NCBI GenBank assembly: GCA_023664305.1
Contig: JAMPFT010000007.1
Span: 1-64,000, forward strand
Reading direction: 5' to 3'
Length of the DNA stretch: 64,000 bases
Source of the DNA: a bacterium
GTDB lineage: Bacteria > Bacillota > Clostridia > Lachnospirales > Lachnospiraceae
The notes beneath the pieces were generated by a model. That model was not told where the DNA came from, ran no database searches, and worked only from the letters and a program-made list of their open reading frames with translations. Made by a program: the position numbers and the translations under genes. This document shows positions 1 to 8,936 of the stretch, piece by piece (positions within the stretch are counted from its first letter, which is position 1; every line of letters starts with the position of its first letter).

Positions 1-514
1 CTGCACGACAATAGTATTCATCTGCTTCACCTACTCCGTTAAAGAGGTCAGTGTATCCATACATTTCTTTGATTGCGTTACAAACTTTTTGTTTGCATAA
101 CCAGACTGTGCTTGTAGATAAGCCAGTGTCATCGGCTATAATTGTTGTACTGTGGTTATGTATGATGCCTCTTAAAATATCAAGCCATGTATCTTTGTCA
201 ATGTGGGAATATCTCATAGCTGAACCGTGGTTTTCGGTGAATGTTCTGTTGCAACTCTTACAGATGTATCTTTGGTTTCCGGCTGATGTGATACCATGGG
301 CTTTTAGGTGTGTGCTACCACAATAGACACAGCTATAAACTTTATCGCCAGCCTTTTTGATTTTGGGTGTAGGCTTGTTTGGTGGGTCGTTTCTGTTTGA
401 TGGGTTCTGCTTATCCTGTTCTATCTGTTTGCCTAATTGGGAGAATAGTTGTTCTCTTTCTTCGGGTGTTAGGTTGGAGACTATCTGTTCTAATGTTTCA
501 TCTGACAAAGCCAT
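1..514 (-). CDS. IS1595-family-like transposase, N-terminal part
   Basis: The frame is open from the ATG at 514 to the window edge, about 171 residues. AGAGGT lies a few bases upstream of the ATG. Residues about 60-95 form a zinc ribbon (CVYCGSTH ... CKSCNRTF), typical of the IS1595/ISXO2 group. A helix-turn-helix-like stretch (DDTGLSTSTVWLCKQKV) follows, and the start of the DDE domain is seen as GVGEADEYY, where the Asp would be the first catalytic residue. The rest of the DDE domain is outside the window, so activity cannot be judged. The protein would cut and join the inverted repeat at 740-763, and possibly the matching ends of the GNAT cassette at 22.3 kb. Confidence 0.75.
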   Translation of the reverse strand, partial: MALSDETLEQIVSNLTPEEREQLFSQLGKQIEQDKQNPSNRNDPPNKPTPKIKKAGDKVYSCVYCGSTHLKAHGITSAGNQRYICKSCNRTFTENHGSAMRYSHIDKDTWLDILRGIIHNHSTTIIADDTGLSTSTVWLCKQKVCNAIKEMYGYTDLFNGVGEADEYYCRA

Positions 515-614
515 AATGATACCTCTTTCAAATAAAATCTTTTTATTCAGGGGTTACGGAAGTGCCTGATTTTTGGTATTGACTAAATTTACTGATTGTT
601 CAGCTATAAAAAGA

Positions 615-641
615 AGCCTACCAACACGAAATTGATAGGCT
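615..641 (-). terminator. Hairpin with T-rich tail in the IS end
   Basis: Read on the minus strand, AGCCTATCAA and TTGGTAGGCT pair over ten positions (one G-U) around a seven-base loop, followed by TTCTTTTT. It lies between the IS end and the transposase gene, so it would stop transcripts entering from outside, a common way for an IS to shield its transposase from read-through. Confidence 0.5.
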
Positions 642-739
642 CTCAAAATAATCTTGCAATTTGAAATCTGCTGAATAGGATTTTTGGTGAAGTGAATATT
701 TATTCATTGGAAATGTATATTTATAGGTTCGGATTTAGT

Positions 740-763
740 GGGTACACAATTCCGAAAAGGGAG
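740..763 (+). repeat. IS end, copy A of the 24-bp terminal repeat
   Basis: The core ACACAATTCCGAAAAGGG is shared with 23022-23045 (same orientation) and, with a few changes, with 22325-22350 (opposite orientation). An AT-rich block (TATATTTAT) lies about 25 bp inside the element in copies A and B, and a similar AT block lies further in at C, which argues for shared descent of a whole element end. Only one end of this element is in the window. Confidence 0.7.
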
Positions 764-770
764 TTTCTTT

Positions 771-1250
771 ATGTGCAGGTATTTGTGGCCTGTTGCGCCG
801 GTTATGTATTTGGTACTTGGCCAAATAATATCAAAACTAAAATTAAGGAATATATGGTGTGTTATTATAATGGGCGCGTTTCTGTTTTGTGCCGCGCCAT
901 ATTATCGCAAAGTATATGAATACGGCTCTTCACTAAACAAAGCCACAACGGAATTTCAAAAAAATGTAATGTTAGATGCATCCGACTATATTTTAACGAA
1001 CAGCAGTCATCATGCATGGACAATTTTATCCTATTATTATCCGAAAACGGCAATAAAAAGTGTGCCAAATGAAAATTTTGATGTTGATATCGGCGATAAG
1101 GATGTTTGGATCTTTTGGACAAGCGAACTAAGCGACTATACCGTGAAGTATTATGAGGCCAAACATGAATCTTGTACGCTGAAGTATCAGGGAACACTTG
1201 GAAATGGAACCACTCTTTTTGTCTATAAGGTAGAGAAGGGCGTAGATTGA
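771..1250 (+). pseudogene. 3' fragment of a membrane glycosyltransferase (GT39/ArnT-like)
   Basis: About 160 residues remain, beginning RYLWPVAPV, which resembles the conserved last-helices motif of dolichol-phosphate-mannose/ArnT-type glycosyltransferases. One or two membrane helices follow, then a soluble C-terminal domain with an SSHHAWTILSYYYP stretch. The catalytic N-terminal half with the acidic first loop is missing, and the fragment begins within 10 bases of the IS end at 763, so the IS insertion is the likely cause. The frame can be extended upstream to a GTG at 738, but those residues would be encoded by the IS end. No intact ribosome site is evident. Family assignment is moderate because only the C-terminus is seen. 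Confidence 0.55.
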
Positions 1251-1454
1251 TATCCATAACCGTATGCTCTCTAATTCCACCACATTGGATTGTGACCGGA
1301 AATTTCCCGAACCGCACCGGAGCGGCAGAGCAGTTGCAAAGATCAGCGACTGCCCTGCCGGGAAAACGGGCCGTCGGTTGTGGAAAAACGCAAATCAAAA
1401 CTCTCAACAACGATGAAAATTTTTACAAAAGATTGAAAGACAGACAATTCCCCG

Positions 1455-2774
1455 TCAGTCTCCTCCCGCAGAAACCACCGGAAAAATCAGCGCAATGTCA
1501 TACCATTCCGCATCGCTTTCAACCTCCGTCCTGCCTCCCATCCGCTTCATCATCTCCGTCACATTCTTCAGTCCGATCCCCGTCTTGGAGGTGACGGCAG
1601 GATCCGGGTTTACGGCATTTGAAAGATGCAGGGAAATTTCCCTGTCCCGGTACTCAATCCATATCTTTACAGCCGTCTGCGGATCCGCGTACTTTACAAT
1701 GTTCGAATAAAGATTATTGTTGATCCGGCCAATATATTCCGAATACAGGGACACTTTAACCGGCTCCCAGCGCAAGATTCCGGTATCGACCTTAAAACCG
1801 GCGTTTTCCAAAAGATAAACCAGCTCCGAGAGGTATTCCCCGACGGCGTATCCCGCCTCACAGGGCTCTTCCAGCCTGACCTCTTCCGTCGTGCTGGTAA
1901 GGAAATATTCAAAGAGCTGCTCGGAAAGTTCTTTGATCTCCACGGCCTTCGCGAGGGCCTTCTCCGCATACGTCCTCTCCTCCCCCACAATCCGATCGCT
2001 GTTTCGCAGGATCTCCAAATAAGCGGTCTGGCTTGTCAAGGGCGTCCGCAAATCATGGGCCATGCCAAGGAGCAGGCTTTCCTGAGATGCCTTCAGCGCC
2101 TGCTCCTTTTCCCGGGCTGCCAGAATAGCCGCCCGCATCCTGTTCAACTGCTCCGCCAGTGCGCTGACCTCGTCCCTCCCCTTGACGGTGATGCCGGAAG
2201 CGTAATCGCTCTCCTGCATTCCGGAAATTTCTCCCCGGATCAGGACAATATATCTGACTTCCTTCCTGATTCCCCAGAAAACAAAAAGGATATAAGAAAG
2301 CACTGCCGCAAACATGGCTATGATATCGACCAGGACATAATACTTTTCGGCATATCCGTTATAGATAAATACATCCGCCGGACCGTCCGCAAATTCCACC
2401 TGATAAAAATACATCCATGTGATATTCAAATCCCTCTGCACATTTCCCAATAACGTAAAGCTCCCTGTATTGGAAATCCCCACAATGGGCTGGTTTTCCC
2501 TTGATATTGTAATATAGCCGATATTTTGCGACTCAACCCAATCCATAATGCGTTCCTGATCATCGGCGCGGATATCGTTTGCAAAAATAAATTCCTGCAG
2601 CCTGCCAATTTCCTTTTCCTCCGCATTGTGTATGAAAGCAGACGTTTTAAAATAATAATCCGCATATTCGCTGCTGACATAGTAAACGGCCAGAAAAACA
2701 ACAACCGCTATCACAAAACCGCAGATGACAAGCGCTATCATTTTCCTTGTCAGGCTTTCCCTTATTTTACCCAA
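1455..2774 (-). CDS. Membrane sensor histidine kinase
   Basis: A 439-residue two-component kinase. A membrane helix lies near residues 10-33 and a second near 150-175, bracketing an extracytoplasmic sensor of about 115 residues. A HAMP-like linker (GRDEVSALAEQLNRMR) follows, then HisKA with the phospho-acceptor His near residue 240 in GMAHDLRTPLT, and an HATPase domain with an N box (NNLYSNIVKYA) and a G box (KTGIGLKNV). The G1 region is weak, as in VanS/VncS-like kinases. Its start overlaps the stop of the response regulator by eight bases, so the two are translationally coupled. The signal is unknown; the neighbouring lipoprotein could be a target or co-sensor. Confidence 0.92.
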   Translation of the reverse strand: MGKIRESLTRKMIALVICGFVIAVVVFLAVYYVSSEYADYYFKTSAFIHNAEEKEIGRLQEFIFANDIRADDQERIMDWVESQNIGYITISRENQPIVGISNTGSFTLLGNVQRDLNITWMYFYQVEFADGPADVFIYNGYAEKYYVLVDIIAMFAAVLSYILFVFWGIRKEVRYIVLIRGEISGMQESDYASGITVKGRDEVSALAEQLNRMRAAILAAREKEQALKASQESLLLGMAHDLRTPLTSQTAYLEILRNSDRIVGEERTYAEKALAKAVEIKELSEQLFEYFLTSTTEEVRLEEPCEAGYAVGEYLSELVYLLENAGFKVDTGILRWEPVKVSLYSEYIGRINNNLYSNIVKYADPQTAVKIWIEYRDREISLHLSNAVNPDPAVTSKTGIGLKNVTEMMKRMGGRTEVESDAEWYDIALIFPVVSAGGD

Positions 2775-3459
2775 TCTTGTACCCCTTCCCCCACACGGTT
2801 TTAATGATCTCCGGCTGCTGCGGATTTTCCTCGACCTTGGCGCGGATATGCTTGATATGAACCATCACGGTGTTTGCCGATGTGTACAAAAAGGGCTCCT
2901 GCCATACGCTGGTGTAGATGTTTTCTGTGGAGAAAATCTTGCCCTGATAATCCATCAGCAGTTTTAAAATCAAGTGCTCCTTTTCCGTCAGCTCGATGGG
3001 GATACCGTCCTTCCACACCAGTCTGTCTTCCGCGTTCATCCGGAGATTTCTGTAAGAGACCGTCGTGTCCCCTTTCGGCAGCTGACTGTCATAAACCCTG
3101 CTTCTCCTGATGAGCGCGCCCACTCTTGCCTTTAACTCAATATAGGAAAAGGGCTTGACCAGATAATCGTCTCCGCCCGCCCCAAAACCCTGCAGTTTAT
3201 CCATTTCCGATGATTTGGCGGTCAAAAAGAGGATGGGAACGGTTGATTTTTCCCGAATCAGTTTACAGGTCTCTATGCCGGAGAGACCGGGCATCATAAT
3301 ATCCAGTATGACAAGGGCGATACGCCCGTCCAACAGGCGCAGGCCCGCAGCACCGTCCGCCGCCTCCTCCACGCCGTAGCCCTCGCTCTGCAGCAGGATA
3401 CGGATTCCCTCCCTGATATCCCGATTGTCCTCAATGATTAAAACCGTTCCCTTCTCCAT
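2767..3459 (-). CDS. OmpR/PhoB-family response regulator
   Basis: A receiver domain (residues 1-115) with the acidic pocket IIEDN, phospho-Asp near residue 53 in VILDIMMPG, and the Lys in LVKPFSY is followed by a winged-helix DNA-binding domain (LTEKEHLILKLLM ... GKGYKIG). The start is placed at the ATG in MEKGTVLI, which has GAGG six bases upstream; an ATG four codons earlier sits directly against its purine tract and is less likely. The gene is first in the pair with the histidine kinase and has a promoter candidate 95 bases upstream. The likely role is transcription control after phosphorylation by the partner kinase. Confidence 0.93.
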   Translation of the reverse strand: MEKGTVLIIEDNRDIREGIRILLQSEGYGVEEAADGAAGLRLLDGRIALVILDIMMPGLSGIETCKLIREKSTVPILFLTAKSSEMDKLQGFGAGGDDYLVKPFSYIELKARVGALIRRSRVYDSQLPKGDTTVSYRNLRMNAEDRLVWKDGIPIELTEKEHLILKLLMDYQGKIFSTENIYTSVWQEPFLYTSANTVMVHIKHIRAKVEENPQQPEIIKTVWGKGYKIG

Positions 3460-3553
3460 ACGATACCTCATCCTCTGACCGCCTATGGCAGGGTGGCAAT
3501 GCTGCCTGCTGCCGTTTTCTCTTCAACGGAATTAATGTCTGATTTTCATTACT

Positions 3554-3581
3554 ATTATAGCTTTTGGCAAAATAAGAGCAA
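3554..3581 (-). promoter_or_regulatory. Promoter candidate of the two-component operon
   Basis: On the minus strand TTGCTC (3581-3576) and TATAAT (3559-3554) are separated by 16 bases. Transcription would run into the response regulator at 3459 with a leader of about 90 bases. A 22-bp sequence shared with a repeat at 45.8 kb lies directly upstream of the -35. Confidence 0.55.
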
Positions 3582-3582
3582 C

Positions 3583-3604
3583 TATCATCCAAATTCTATA
3601 ATAG
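3583..3604. repeat. Copy of the 22-bp ATCCAAATTCTATA repeat
   Basis: This 22-base stretch matches 45801-45822 with one change. The other location is a tandem hairpin repeat upstream of a nitroreductase. Here it sits just upstream of the two-component promoter. Confidence 0.5.
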
Positions 3605-3627
3605 GACTCCGCGGACGACTCCCGCTG

Positions 3628-4686
3628 TCAGTCTACCCTCTCATCCAGCAAGCGTAACCCGCCGTCCCCCGCCGAAAGAACCGTTATCATATCGCCCACA
3701 TGATCCGTCATGTCATCTCCGGCAGCGTACTGTCTCAGCCGTATATAGTCCTGCCCTGTCCCCTCCAGGATCTCCAGATAATACCAGCCTGTCACCGTCG
3801 CGATGGCGGATTCATAGACATTCTCTTCCTTCAGGAAAAATTCCTCTCCGCTTTTACCGTTTACAATGCGGTAACCGCTGTTTTCCCCCGTCTGTGCCTC
3901 CATCGTGTAATCGAAACCGGTGAAAAAGCCTTCCGCTATATTTGCATATTCCGTTCCGGCTTTATCCAAAAGCTGCAGGCCGCAGCATCCGTTTGCCCCC
4001 GCATACCTCATATCGAACAGCAGGAGAATTTCCGCCTCCTCATCTCCGTCAAAATCCCCCGCCAGAATGTCTATAAAGTCACAGTCCGCATCCTCAATAA
4101 TATAATCGACAGGACATCCCGAAAGCGTAAGCTTTAGCTTTTGAATGATCTCGGAGCCCTCCCGTTCCCCGGTTTTAACTGTGAGCGTATCCTCCGCGCC
4201 GTCCCCGTCCCAGTCGCCCGTAAAGGTGCCTGATTTGGACTCCGGCGCTCTGGAAGCATTATCCAGGGAATATAGGATTGGCAAGGCATCATAGGAAATG
4301 TCGGTGGCGCCTGCCGTATTTTCGGGCTCGTCTCCCTGTGCCTTGCCGTTTGAAGCCTGCCTGTTTTCTGTCTTATTCCCTTGTGCCTGTGCATCTCCTG
4401 ACCCGTCTTCCTGATCTTGCCCGTCTCCCGACTGAGCCTCCTGCATCTGTCTGACCGAAGCCTGCCCGTTCCCCGACTCGTCCCCCTGCATCTGTCCGAC
4501 CGCCTGCCCGTTTCCCAACTGAGCCTCCTGCTCCTGCCCAGCCGAAGCCTGTACATTTCCCGACTCGCCCGCGTCCCGAACCTCCCCGCCGCAGGCGGAG
4601 ACCGCCAGCGCCATTCCGCAGAACAATACCGTGAGCAACACCTTTTTTAACGCCTTTTTATAAAATGTGTCCATTTTCGTAACCAT
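3628..4686 (-). CDS. Lipoprotein with Gln/Gly-rich linker and FG-GAP-like loops
   Basis: The start is set at the ATG in MVTKMDTFYKK, which follows an AAGG tract; the frame extends further upstream without a ribosome site. A signal peptide with lipobox AVSAC gives a lipidated Cys. Next comes a low-complexity tract of about 100 residues made of GNGQ/EAQSGDG-type repeats, then a domain of about 200 residues with two acidic loops, GDWDGDGAED and GDFDGDEEAE, like the calcium-binding loops of FG-GAP/VCBS repeats. It would sit on the outer face of the membrane. Function is not recognised. It lies downstream of the two-component genes on the same strand, but a gene-free gap separates them. Confidence 0.75.
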   Translation of the reverse strand: MVTKMDTFYKKALKKVLLTVLFCGMALAVSACGGEVRDAGESGNVQASAGQEQEAQLGNGQAVGQMQGDESGNGQASVRQMQEAQSGDGQDQEDGSGDAQAQGNKTENRQASNGKAQGDEPENTAGATDISYDALPILYSLDNASRAPESKSGTFTGDWDGDGAEDTLTVKTGEREGSEIIQKLKLTLSGCPVDYIIEDADCDFIDILAGDFDGDEEAEILLLFDMRYAGANGCCGLQLLDKAGTEYANIAEGFFTGFDYTMEAQTGENSGYRIVNGKSGEEFFLKEENVYESAIATVTGWYYLEILEGTGQDYIRLRQYAAGDDMTDHVGDMITVLSAGDGGLRLLDERVD

Positions 4687-4868
4687 TTCTTTACACGCCT
4701 TTCTTTTACAAATCGTTCCTTTGCATTTTTCCGTTGTACAACTGTAAAAATCGTACACCCTGTTTCTGAAAAAGGCGCTTAAGAATTTATGAAGAAATCT
4801 GAAAAATTTCCCTTGCAGCTGCCCATAAGGACAAAAGCAAGGGAAGAGGATACATCATTGGAGTATGC

Positions 4869-4893
4869 AAAACAGACGGACTTCTGCCGTCCG
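4869..4893 (-). terminator. Rho-independent terminator after the ThuA-like gene
   Basis: On the minus strand CGGACGG and CCGTCTG form a seven-base stem (one G-U) around a seven-base loop, followed by TTTT. It starts four bases past the stop codon and ends the glycan operon. Confidence 0.7.
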
Positions 4894-4896
4894 CCC

Positions 4897-5517
4897 TCAG
4901 ACTCCCAAAAATTTCAGGGCATTTCGAATCTGGCGCAGATATGAGGGATTTCGGAAAGCTTCCCTGTCATGTCCCGGCGCAAGATAAACTACCTTCCCGC
5001 GCCCGCAGGGCAGATGCCATCCCGCCGGGTACCATTCGCCGCCGTGCCGGTATTCCAGGAAAAGTGTCATCTCCTGCGGACGGAGAAGCTCGTACCGATA
5101 AGGCTCCTCAAAAAGTTCAAAGTCCTCCGCGCCTTCTCCCAGCGTCGGATCCGTGCCGCAGTATCTGTAGGTCAGAATCCCTGCCTCCGCATGTCCCGTA
5201 AAGGCTCCGCCGTTTAGAACAAGCAGCGGCCGGGACTTCTTTGTGATGATTCCCGTGTGCAGCGTCAGCATCCGCCCGCCGTCCTCCACATATCCGCAGA
5301 GCGCCTCCTGCGCCTTCCTCGTTCCCCTGTTTTCCCAGTTATCCATATAATTGATACAGACGTCGAAGGTCTCCAGATACTTTCTCTCCAGATCGGGGTA
5401 GTCTTCCGTCTCCACCACCTCGTACCCGGAACGCAGCTCCTCCGTCAGAGGCTCCAGATTGGAGAGCGGATGCCACAGCGGCTGCGTGCTGTCTCCCAAA
5501 ACAAGAATCCTTTTCAT
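4897..5517 (-). CDS. ThuA-like domain protein
   Basis: About 206 residues with the glutamine-amidotransferase-like fold of the ThuA/trehalose-utilisation family: KRILVLGDS at the N-terminus, DVCINYMD, a GGRMLTLHTG loop, and a C-terminal GRGKVVYLAPGHD. The ATG at 5517 is preceded by GGGGG seven bases away and is preferred over an upstream ATG without a ribosome site. It follows the beta-mannosidase by 22 bases and is the last gene of the cluster. ThuA proteins often sit in sugar catabolic operons, possibly acting on keto-sugars, but a reaction has seldom been shown; no substrate is assigned here. Confidence 0.75.
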   Translation of the reverse strand: MKRILVLGDSTQPLWHPLSNLEPLTEELRSGYEVVETEDYPDLERKYLETFDVCINYMDNWENRGTRKAQEALCGYVEDGGRMLTLHTGIITKKSRPLLVLNGGAFTGHAEAGILTYRYCGTDPTLGEGAEDFELFEEPYRYELLRPQEMTLFLEYRHGGEWYPAGWHLPCGRGKVVYLAPGHDREAFRNPSYLRQIRNALKFLGV

Positions 5518-5539
5518 AGCCATACCCCCATTTTGCTTT

Positions 5540-7990
5540 TCAGCGAATATCATAAACGCTCCGGATTTTCAGCCCCTCCGCCTTTCCCTTCAGGATGCGG
5601 ATCCGCCTTGTCCCGGCGTTCATATCAAAATAGTTGTCCTCCAGAAGCAGATCGTCCGCTTCGTTGATGATCTCCACGGATTTCGCGTAGGCTTTTGCCG
5701 TGACAAGCAGCTCGTCTCCCTCCGCCGTGACGGTCAGCTGCGGATCCTCAAACCGAAAGTGCTTCGGCGGGCAGAACAATACCGTCCCGCAGGACAGAGG
5801 TTCCGTGCTCTCTCCGCCGTCCCGGCAGGCAAAGCTTACATAGTCCTCATACAGCCTTGCGTCCCCGCAGTCCTCCTTCTCCAGCCAGACGGAGGAAAGC
5901 GCGGGAACGGTCACCGTCTCTTCTCCGCCCCGCAGAATCTCTCCACGGCTGTTCCGAAGGCTCCACTCCACCCGGACTCTTCTGTCCTCTCTAAATTCGT
6001 TAGCCACATTCAGGCGGATCGATTTTTTCACCGGGTAAGGCTCCGCGTTGGGGTTCGTGTTCTGCGTCAGGATTCCCTCCTCCTCGCAGGAGAGCATCAG
6101 GGGCGCGAAAAAGCGTTTTGCGTAATAGTGCAGCGCTTTCCATCTCCCGCAATAGTCGATGGAAGACCAGCTTGCCACCGGCCAGCAGTCGTTCAGCTGC
6201 CAGATGATAGCGCCCATGCAGCGTCCCCTGTGCCGTCTGAAATGCTCCACGCCGTATCGGATCGCCTCCGCCTGTAACAGCTGGGAGGCGTACAGCACCG
6301 TATCAAAGTCCCCCGGATACAGGAACGTCTGCTCCATATAATTCATAATCTTGCCGTTGGCCGATCTGTTCCGCTGATGCTTCTCCATCACATAAGAGAA
6401 AATATTCCGATCCTCCGGCAGGGTAAAGGTCTCGCAGGTCTTAAGCGACGGGAAGGACTGGAAGCCAAATTCCGACACATAGCGGAAGAAAAATTTCCGA
6501 TACTCCGTGATCGGCTTATCCCCGTGCCAGACGTCCCAATAATGGACATCTCCCCTGTTTTCGTCATTGGGCGCATCAAAAGCCCCGCCGGAGGAGGGAC
6601 TTGCGGGCCAGTAAAAGGTATTGGGGTCGTACTGCTTCACGATCTTCGGCAGGATATATTCATACATCTTCACATAATCGCTGGTGTGCTTCGGCTGCTG
6701 ATTCCAGCGCATACTTTTTATGAACATCTCCATCTCGTTATTGCCGCACCAGAGCCCCAGACAGGCGTGGTGACGGATACGCTTCACATTGTCGATGGCC
6801 TCCGCCGTGATGTTCTCCTCAAATTCCTCCGACAGATCGTAAACCGCGCAGGCAAACATGAAGTCCTGCCAGACGATCAGTCCGAGCTCGTCACAGATAT
6901 CAAAGAACGCGTCATAGGGATAATTTCCCCCGCCCCACACGCGGATACAGTTGAAATGCGCGTCCCGCGCGTGCTGCAGCAACGTTCTGGTCCGCTCCGG
7001 CGTCACCCGCGAAAGGATATTGTCCTCCGGGATGTAGTCCCCGCCCATGGCGAAAATCCTTACCCCGTTGACTTCATGGCAGAACTGCTCCCCGTAGGCG
7101 TCTTTTTCGATATGTACCGTCAGAGTCCGCAGACCGATCCGCCGCTTCCAGCTATCCAGCAGCCTTTCGCCGCAGTAAAGCCTGACCTCCACCAGATACA
7201 GGGGCTGCTCTCCGTAGCCGTTGGGCCACCAAAGCTGCGGATCCTCCACGGTAATCCCTGTTTCAAACGCCTCCGGGCCGTACTCCTGGCTTCTTCCCGC
7301 CGGATCCGTAACCGTCACTTTACAGTACCCGGGCGCGGCTTCTTTGCCGCTCTGCTCCACCTCCGCCTGCAGCTTCAGACGCACCTTGCCTCCTTCGTGC
7401 TCCTGAGTGATGTATACGCTCTCAAGCCTTGCCGTGGAATAGCCGAGCAGCTCCACGTCCCTCCAGATCCCTGCGTCCGGGAGCCTGGGACCCCAGTCCC
7501 AGCCGAACATACAGTGAGCCTTCCGCAGCATGGGGAAGCCCTTCATCGCGTCGTCACTTCCGTGTACCGGCATCTTCCCGTAAGCCTCCCGGATAAAGCG
7601 CGTAGGCGAATGCAGCAGAAGCTCCAGCCGGTTTCCTTCCCCTTTCAGCCGGTCTTTCACGTCATAAACCCAGGTTCTGTGCATGTTTTCCACATATCCC
7701 AGATGCTCCCCGTTCAGCGTAATATCGGCTGCCGTGTCGATGCCGTGGAAAATCAGCAGGATCCGCTCCTCGGCAAGCACCCCCGCAGGCACGTCAAACT
7801 CCGTGACATACTCGTAATCCTTTTCCAGCAGGGCCAGCGCCTTCAGCTCGTTGTCCCTGTAGTAGGGATCCTCCATCCTGCCGTTACACAGCAGATCATG
7901 ATAGACGCTTCCGGGGACGCGCGCCGGGATCCAATCTCCTTCGCCCGCCGCCCGCATCCTCCAGTTTTCATGCACCTTCAACCGATTCAT
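5540..7990 (-). CDS. GH2 beta-mannosidase
   Basis: An 816-residue enzyme with the domain order of GH2 beta-mannosidases: an N-terminal galactose-binding-like domain (ARVPGSVYHDLL, residues 23-34, and MFGWDWGPRLPDAG), an immunoglobulin-like domain, then the TIM barrel with WGGGNYPYD, the acid/base Glu near residue 419 in WCGNNEM, and the nucleophile Glu near residue 507 in SEFGFQS. No signal peptide is present, so it works in the cytoplasm on imported manno-oligosaccharides, releasing mannose from non-reducing ends. AAAGGA precedes the ATG by seven bases. It lies 15 bases after an ABC permease gene. Beta-glucuronidase and beta-galactosidase are less likely given the motif set and length. Confidence 0.9.
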   Translation of the reverse strand: MNRLKVHENWRMRAAGEGDWIPARVPGSVYHDLLCNGRMEDPYYRDNELKALALLEKDYEYVTEFDVPAGVLAEERILLIFHGIDTAADITLNGEHLGYVENMHRTWVYDVKDRLKGEGNRLELLLHSPTRFIREAYGKMPVHGSDDAMKGFPMLRKAHCMFGWDWGPRLPDAGIWRDVELLGYSTARLESVYITQEHEGGKVRLKLQAEVEQSGKEAAPGYCKVTVTDPAGRSQEYGPEAFETGITVEDPQLWWPNGYGEQPLYLVEVRLYCGERLLDSWKRRIGLRTLTVHIEKDAYGEQFCHEVNGVRIFAMGGDYIPEDNILSRVTPERTRTLLQHARDAHFNCIRVWGGGNYPYDAFFDICDELGLIVWQDFMFACAVYDLSEEFEENITAEAIDNVKRIRHHACLGLWCGNNEMEMFIKSMRWNQQPKHTSDYVKMYEYILPKIVKQYDPNTFYWPASPSSGGAFDAPNDENRGDVHYWDVWHGDKPITEYRKFFFRYVSEFGFQSFPSLKTCETFTLPEDRNIFSYVMEKHQRNRSANGKIMNYMEQTFLYPGDFDTVLYASQLLQAEAIRYGVEHFRRHRGRCMGAIIWQLNDCWPVASWSSIDYCGRWKALHYYAKRFFAPLMLSCEEEGILTQNTNPNAEPYPVKKSIRLNVANEFREDRRVRVEWSLRNSRGEILRGGEETVTVPALSSVWLEKEDCGDARLYEDYVSFACRDGGESTEPLSCGTVLFCPPKHFRFEDPQLTVTAEGDELLVTAKAYAKSVEIINEADDLLLEDNYFDMNAGTRRIRILKGKAEGLKIRSVYDIR

Positions 7991-8005
7991 AGCAATCCTT
8001 TCCGA

Positions 8006-8875
8006 TCAGCCCTTGACAGACCCGATCATAACGCCTTTGATAAAATATTTCTGCACAAACGGATAAACCATTAAAATAGGCACTGTGGCCACCATAACCG
8101 TCGCCGCCTTCACCGTCTCGCTGGAGATCGCCTCCTCCGCCCTCACGGAAATCCCGCTGGACGACATGGCGGACTGGGCGTTCGACAGAATCTCCCGCAG
8201 CACCGCCTGCAGCGACCAGTGATCCTTGGAAACGATATAAAGGATCGTGGAGAAATAATCATTCCAATAGCCAACCGCACTGAAGAGGGCAATGGTCGCC
8301 AGAACCGCTTTCGACAGCGGCAGCACGATCCGGAAAAAGACCGTCAGATCGTTGGCCCCGTCGATCCTTGCGGATTCCTCCAGGCTCGCCGGGATGCCGG
8401 AAAAGGAGTTCTTCAGGATAAAGATATTCCAGGCGGACAAAAGCCCCGGCAGGATCAGCGCGCCGTAGCTGTCGATCAGCCTCAGCTCCTTGATCAGCAG
8501 ATAGTTGGGAATCATCCCGCCTCCGAAAAGCATGGTGAAAAAGATCATGCTGATCATAATATTCCGCCCCGGCATCTGTTTCTTGCTCAGCGCGTAAGCC
8601 AGCATTGCCGACAGAAACAGCCCCGCCGCGGTTCCCGTGAGCGTCACAATGATCGAAACCTTAAATCCTGTCCACACGGATTTGTTCCGCAGCACCGACC
8701 AATAGGATTTCAGGTTAAAGCCCCTGGGCCACAGGAACATACCGCCCGTGGCGGCCTCCACCGGATCGGAGAAGGAATACATCAGCTCATGCCAGAAGGG
8801 GTACAGCATGATCAGCGACAGCAGCAGCAAAACCAATAAAATGATATAATCGAACACGTTATATTTTTTTCTCAT
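8006..8875 (-). CDS. Sugar ABC transporter permease, LplC/MsmG type
   Basis: About 289 residues and six predicted helices, beginning MRKKYNVFDYI, with the EAA loop ESARIDGANDLTVFFRIVLP that contacts the ATPase. The start at 8875 has AGGG nine bases upstream; the frame is open further upstream but overlaps the previous gene. The C-terminus, QKYFIKGVMIGSVKG, is typical of the family. It pairs with the LplB-like permease to form the membrane channel. No ATPase gene is in the cluster, so a shared MsmK-type ATPase encoded elsewhere is inferred, as is common for this transporter class in Firmicutes. Confidence 0.92.
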   Translation of the reverse strand: MRKKYNVFDYIILLVLLLLSLIMLYPFWHELMYSFSDPVEAATGGMFLWPRGFNLKSYWSVLRNKSVWTGFKVSIIVTLTGTAAGLFLSAMLAYALSKKQMPGRNIMISMIFFTMLFGGGMIPNYLLIKELRLIDSYGALILPGLLSAWNIFILKNSFSGIPASLEESARIDGANDLTVFFRIVLPLSKAVLATIALFSAVGYWNDYFSTILYIVSKDHWSLQAVLREILSNAQSAMSSSGISVRAEEAISSETVKAATVMVATVPILMVYPFVQKYFIKGVMIGSVKG

Positions 8876-8936
8876 GTTTATTTTCCCTTTTATTCTCACG
8901 CTTTCAGCCATGTCGGCGCAGACAACCGTTACAGAT

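Larger units (their letters stand above)
1..763 (-). mobile_element. IS1595-like insertion element, partial (runs off left edge)
   Basis: The stretch holds the N-terminal two thirds or so of a transposase gene on the minus strand, an AT-rich non-coding end, and a terminal sequence at 740-763 that recurs in inverted orientation around a GNAT gene at 22.3-23.0 kb. The end reads, inward from 763, CTCCCTTTTCGGAATTGTGT. Directly outside it begins a gene fragment with no N-terminus, so the element seems to have inserted into that gene. The left end lies outside the window, so length, target duplication and completeness cannot be judged. The IS1595 assignment rests on the transposase N-terminus. Confidence 0.65.
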
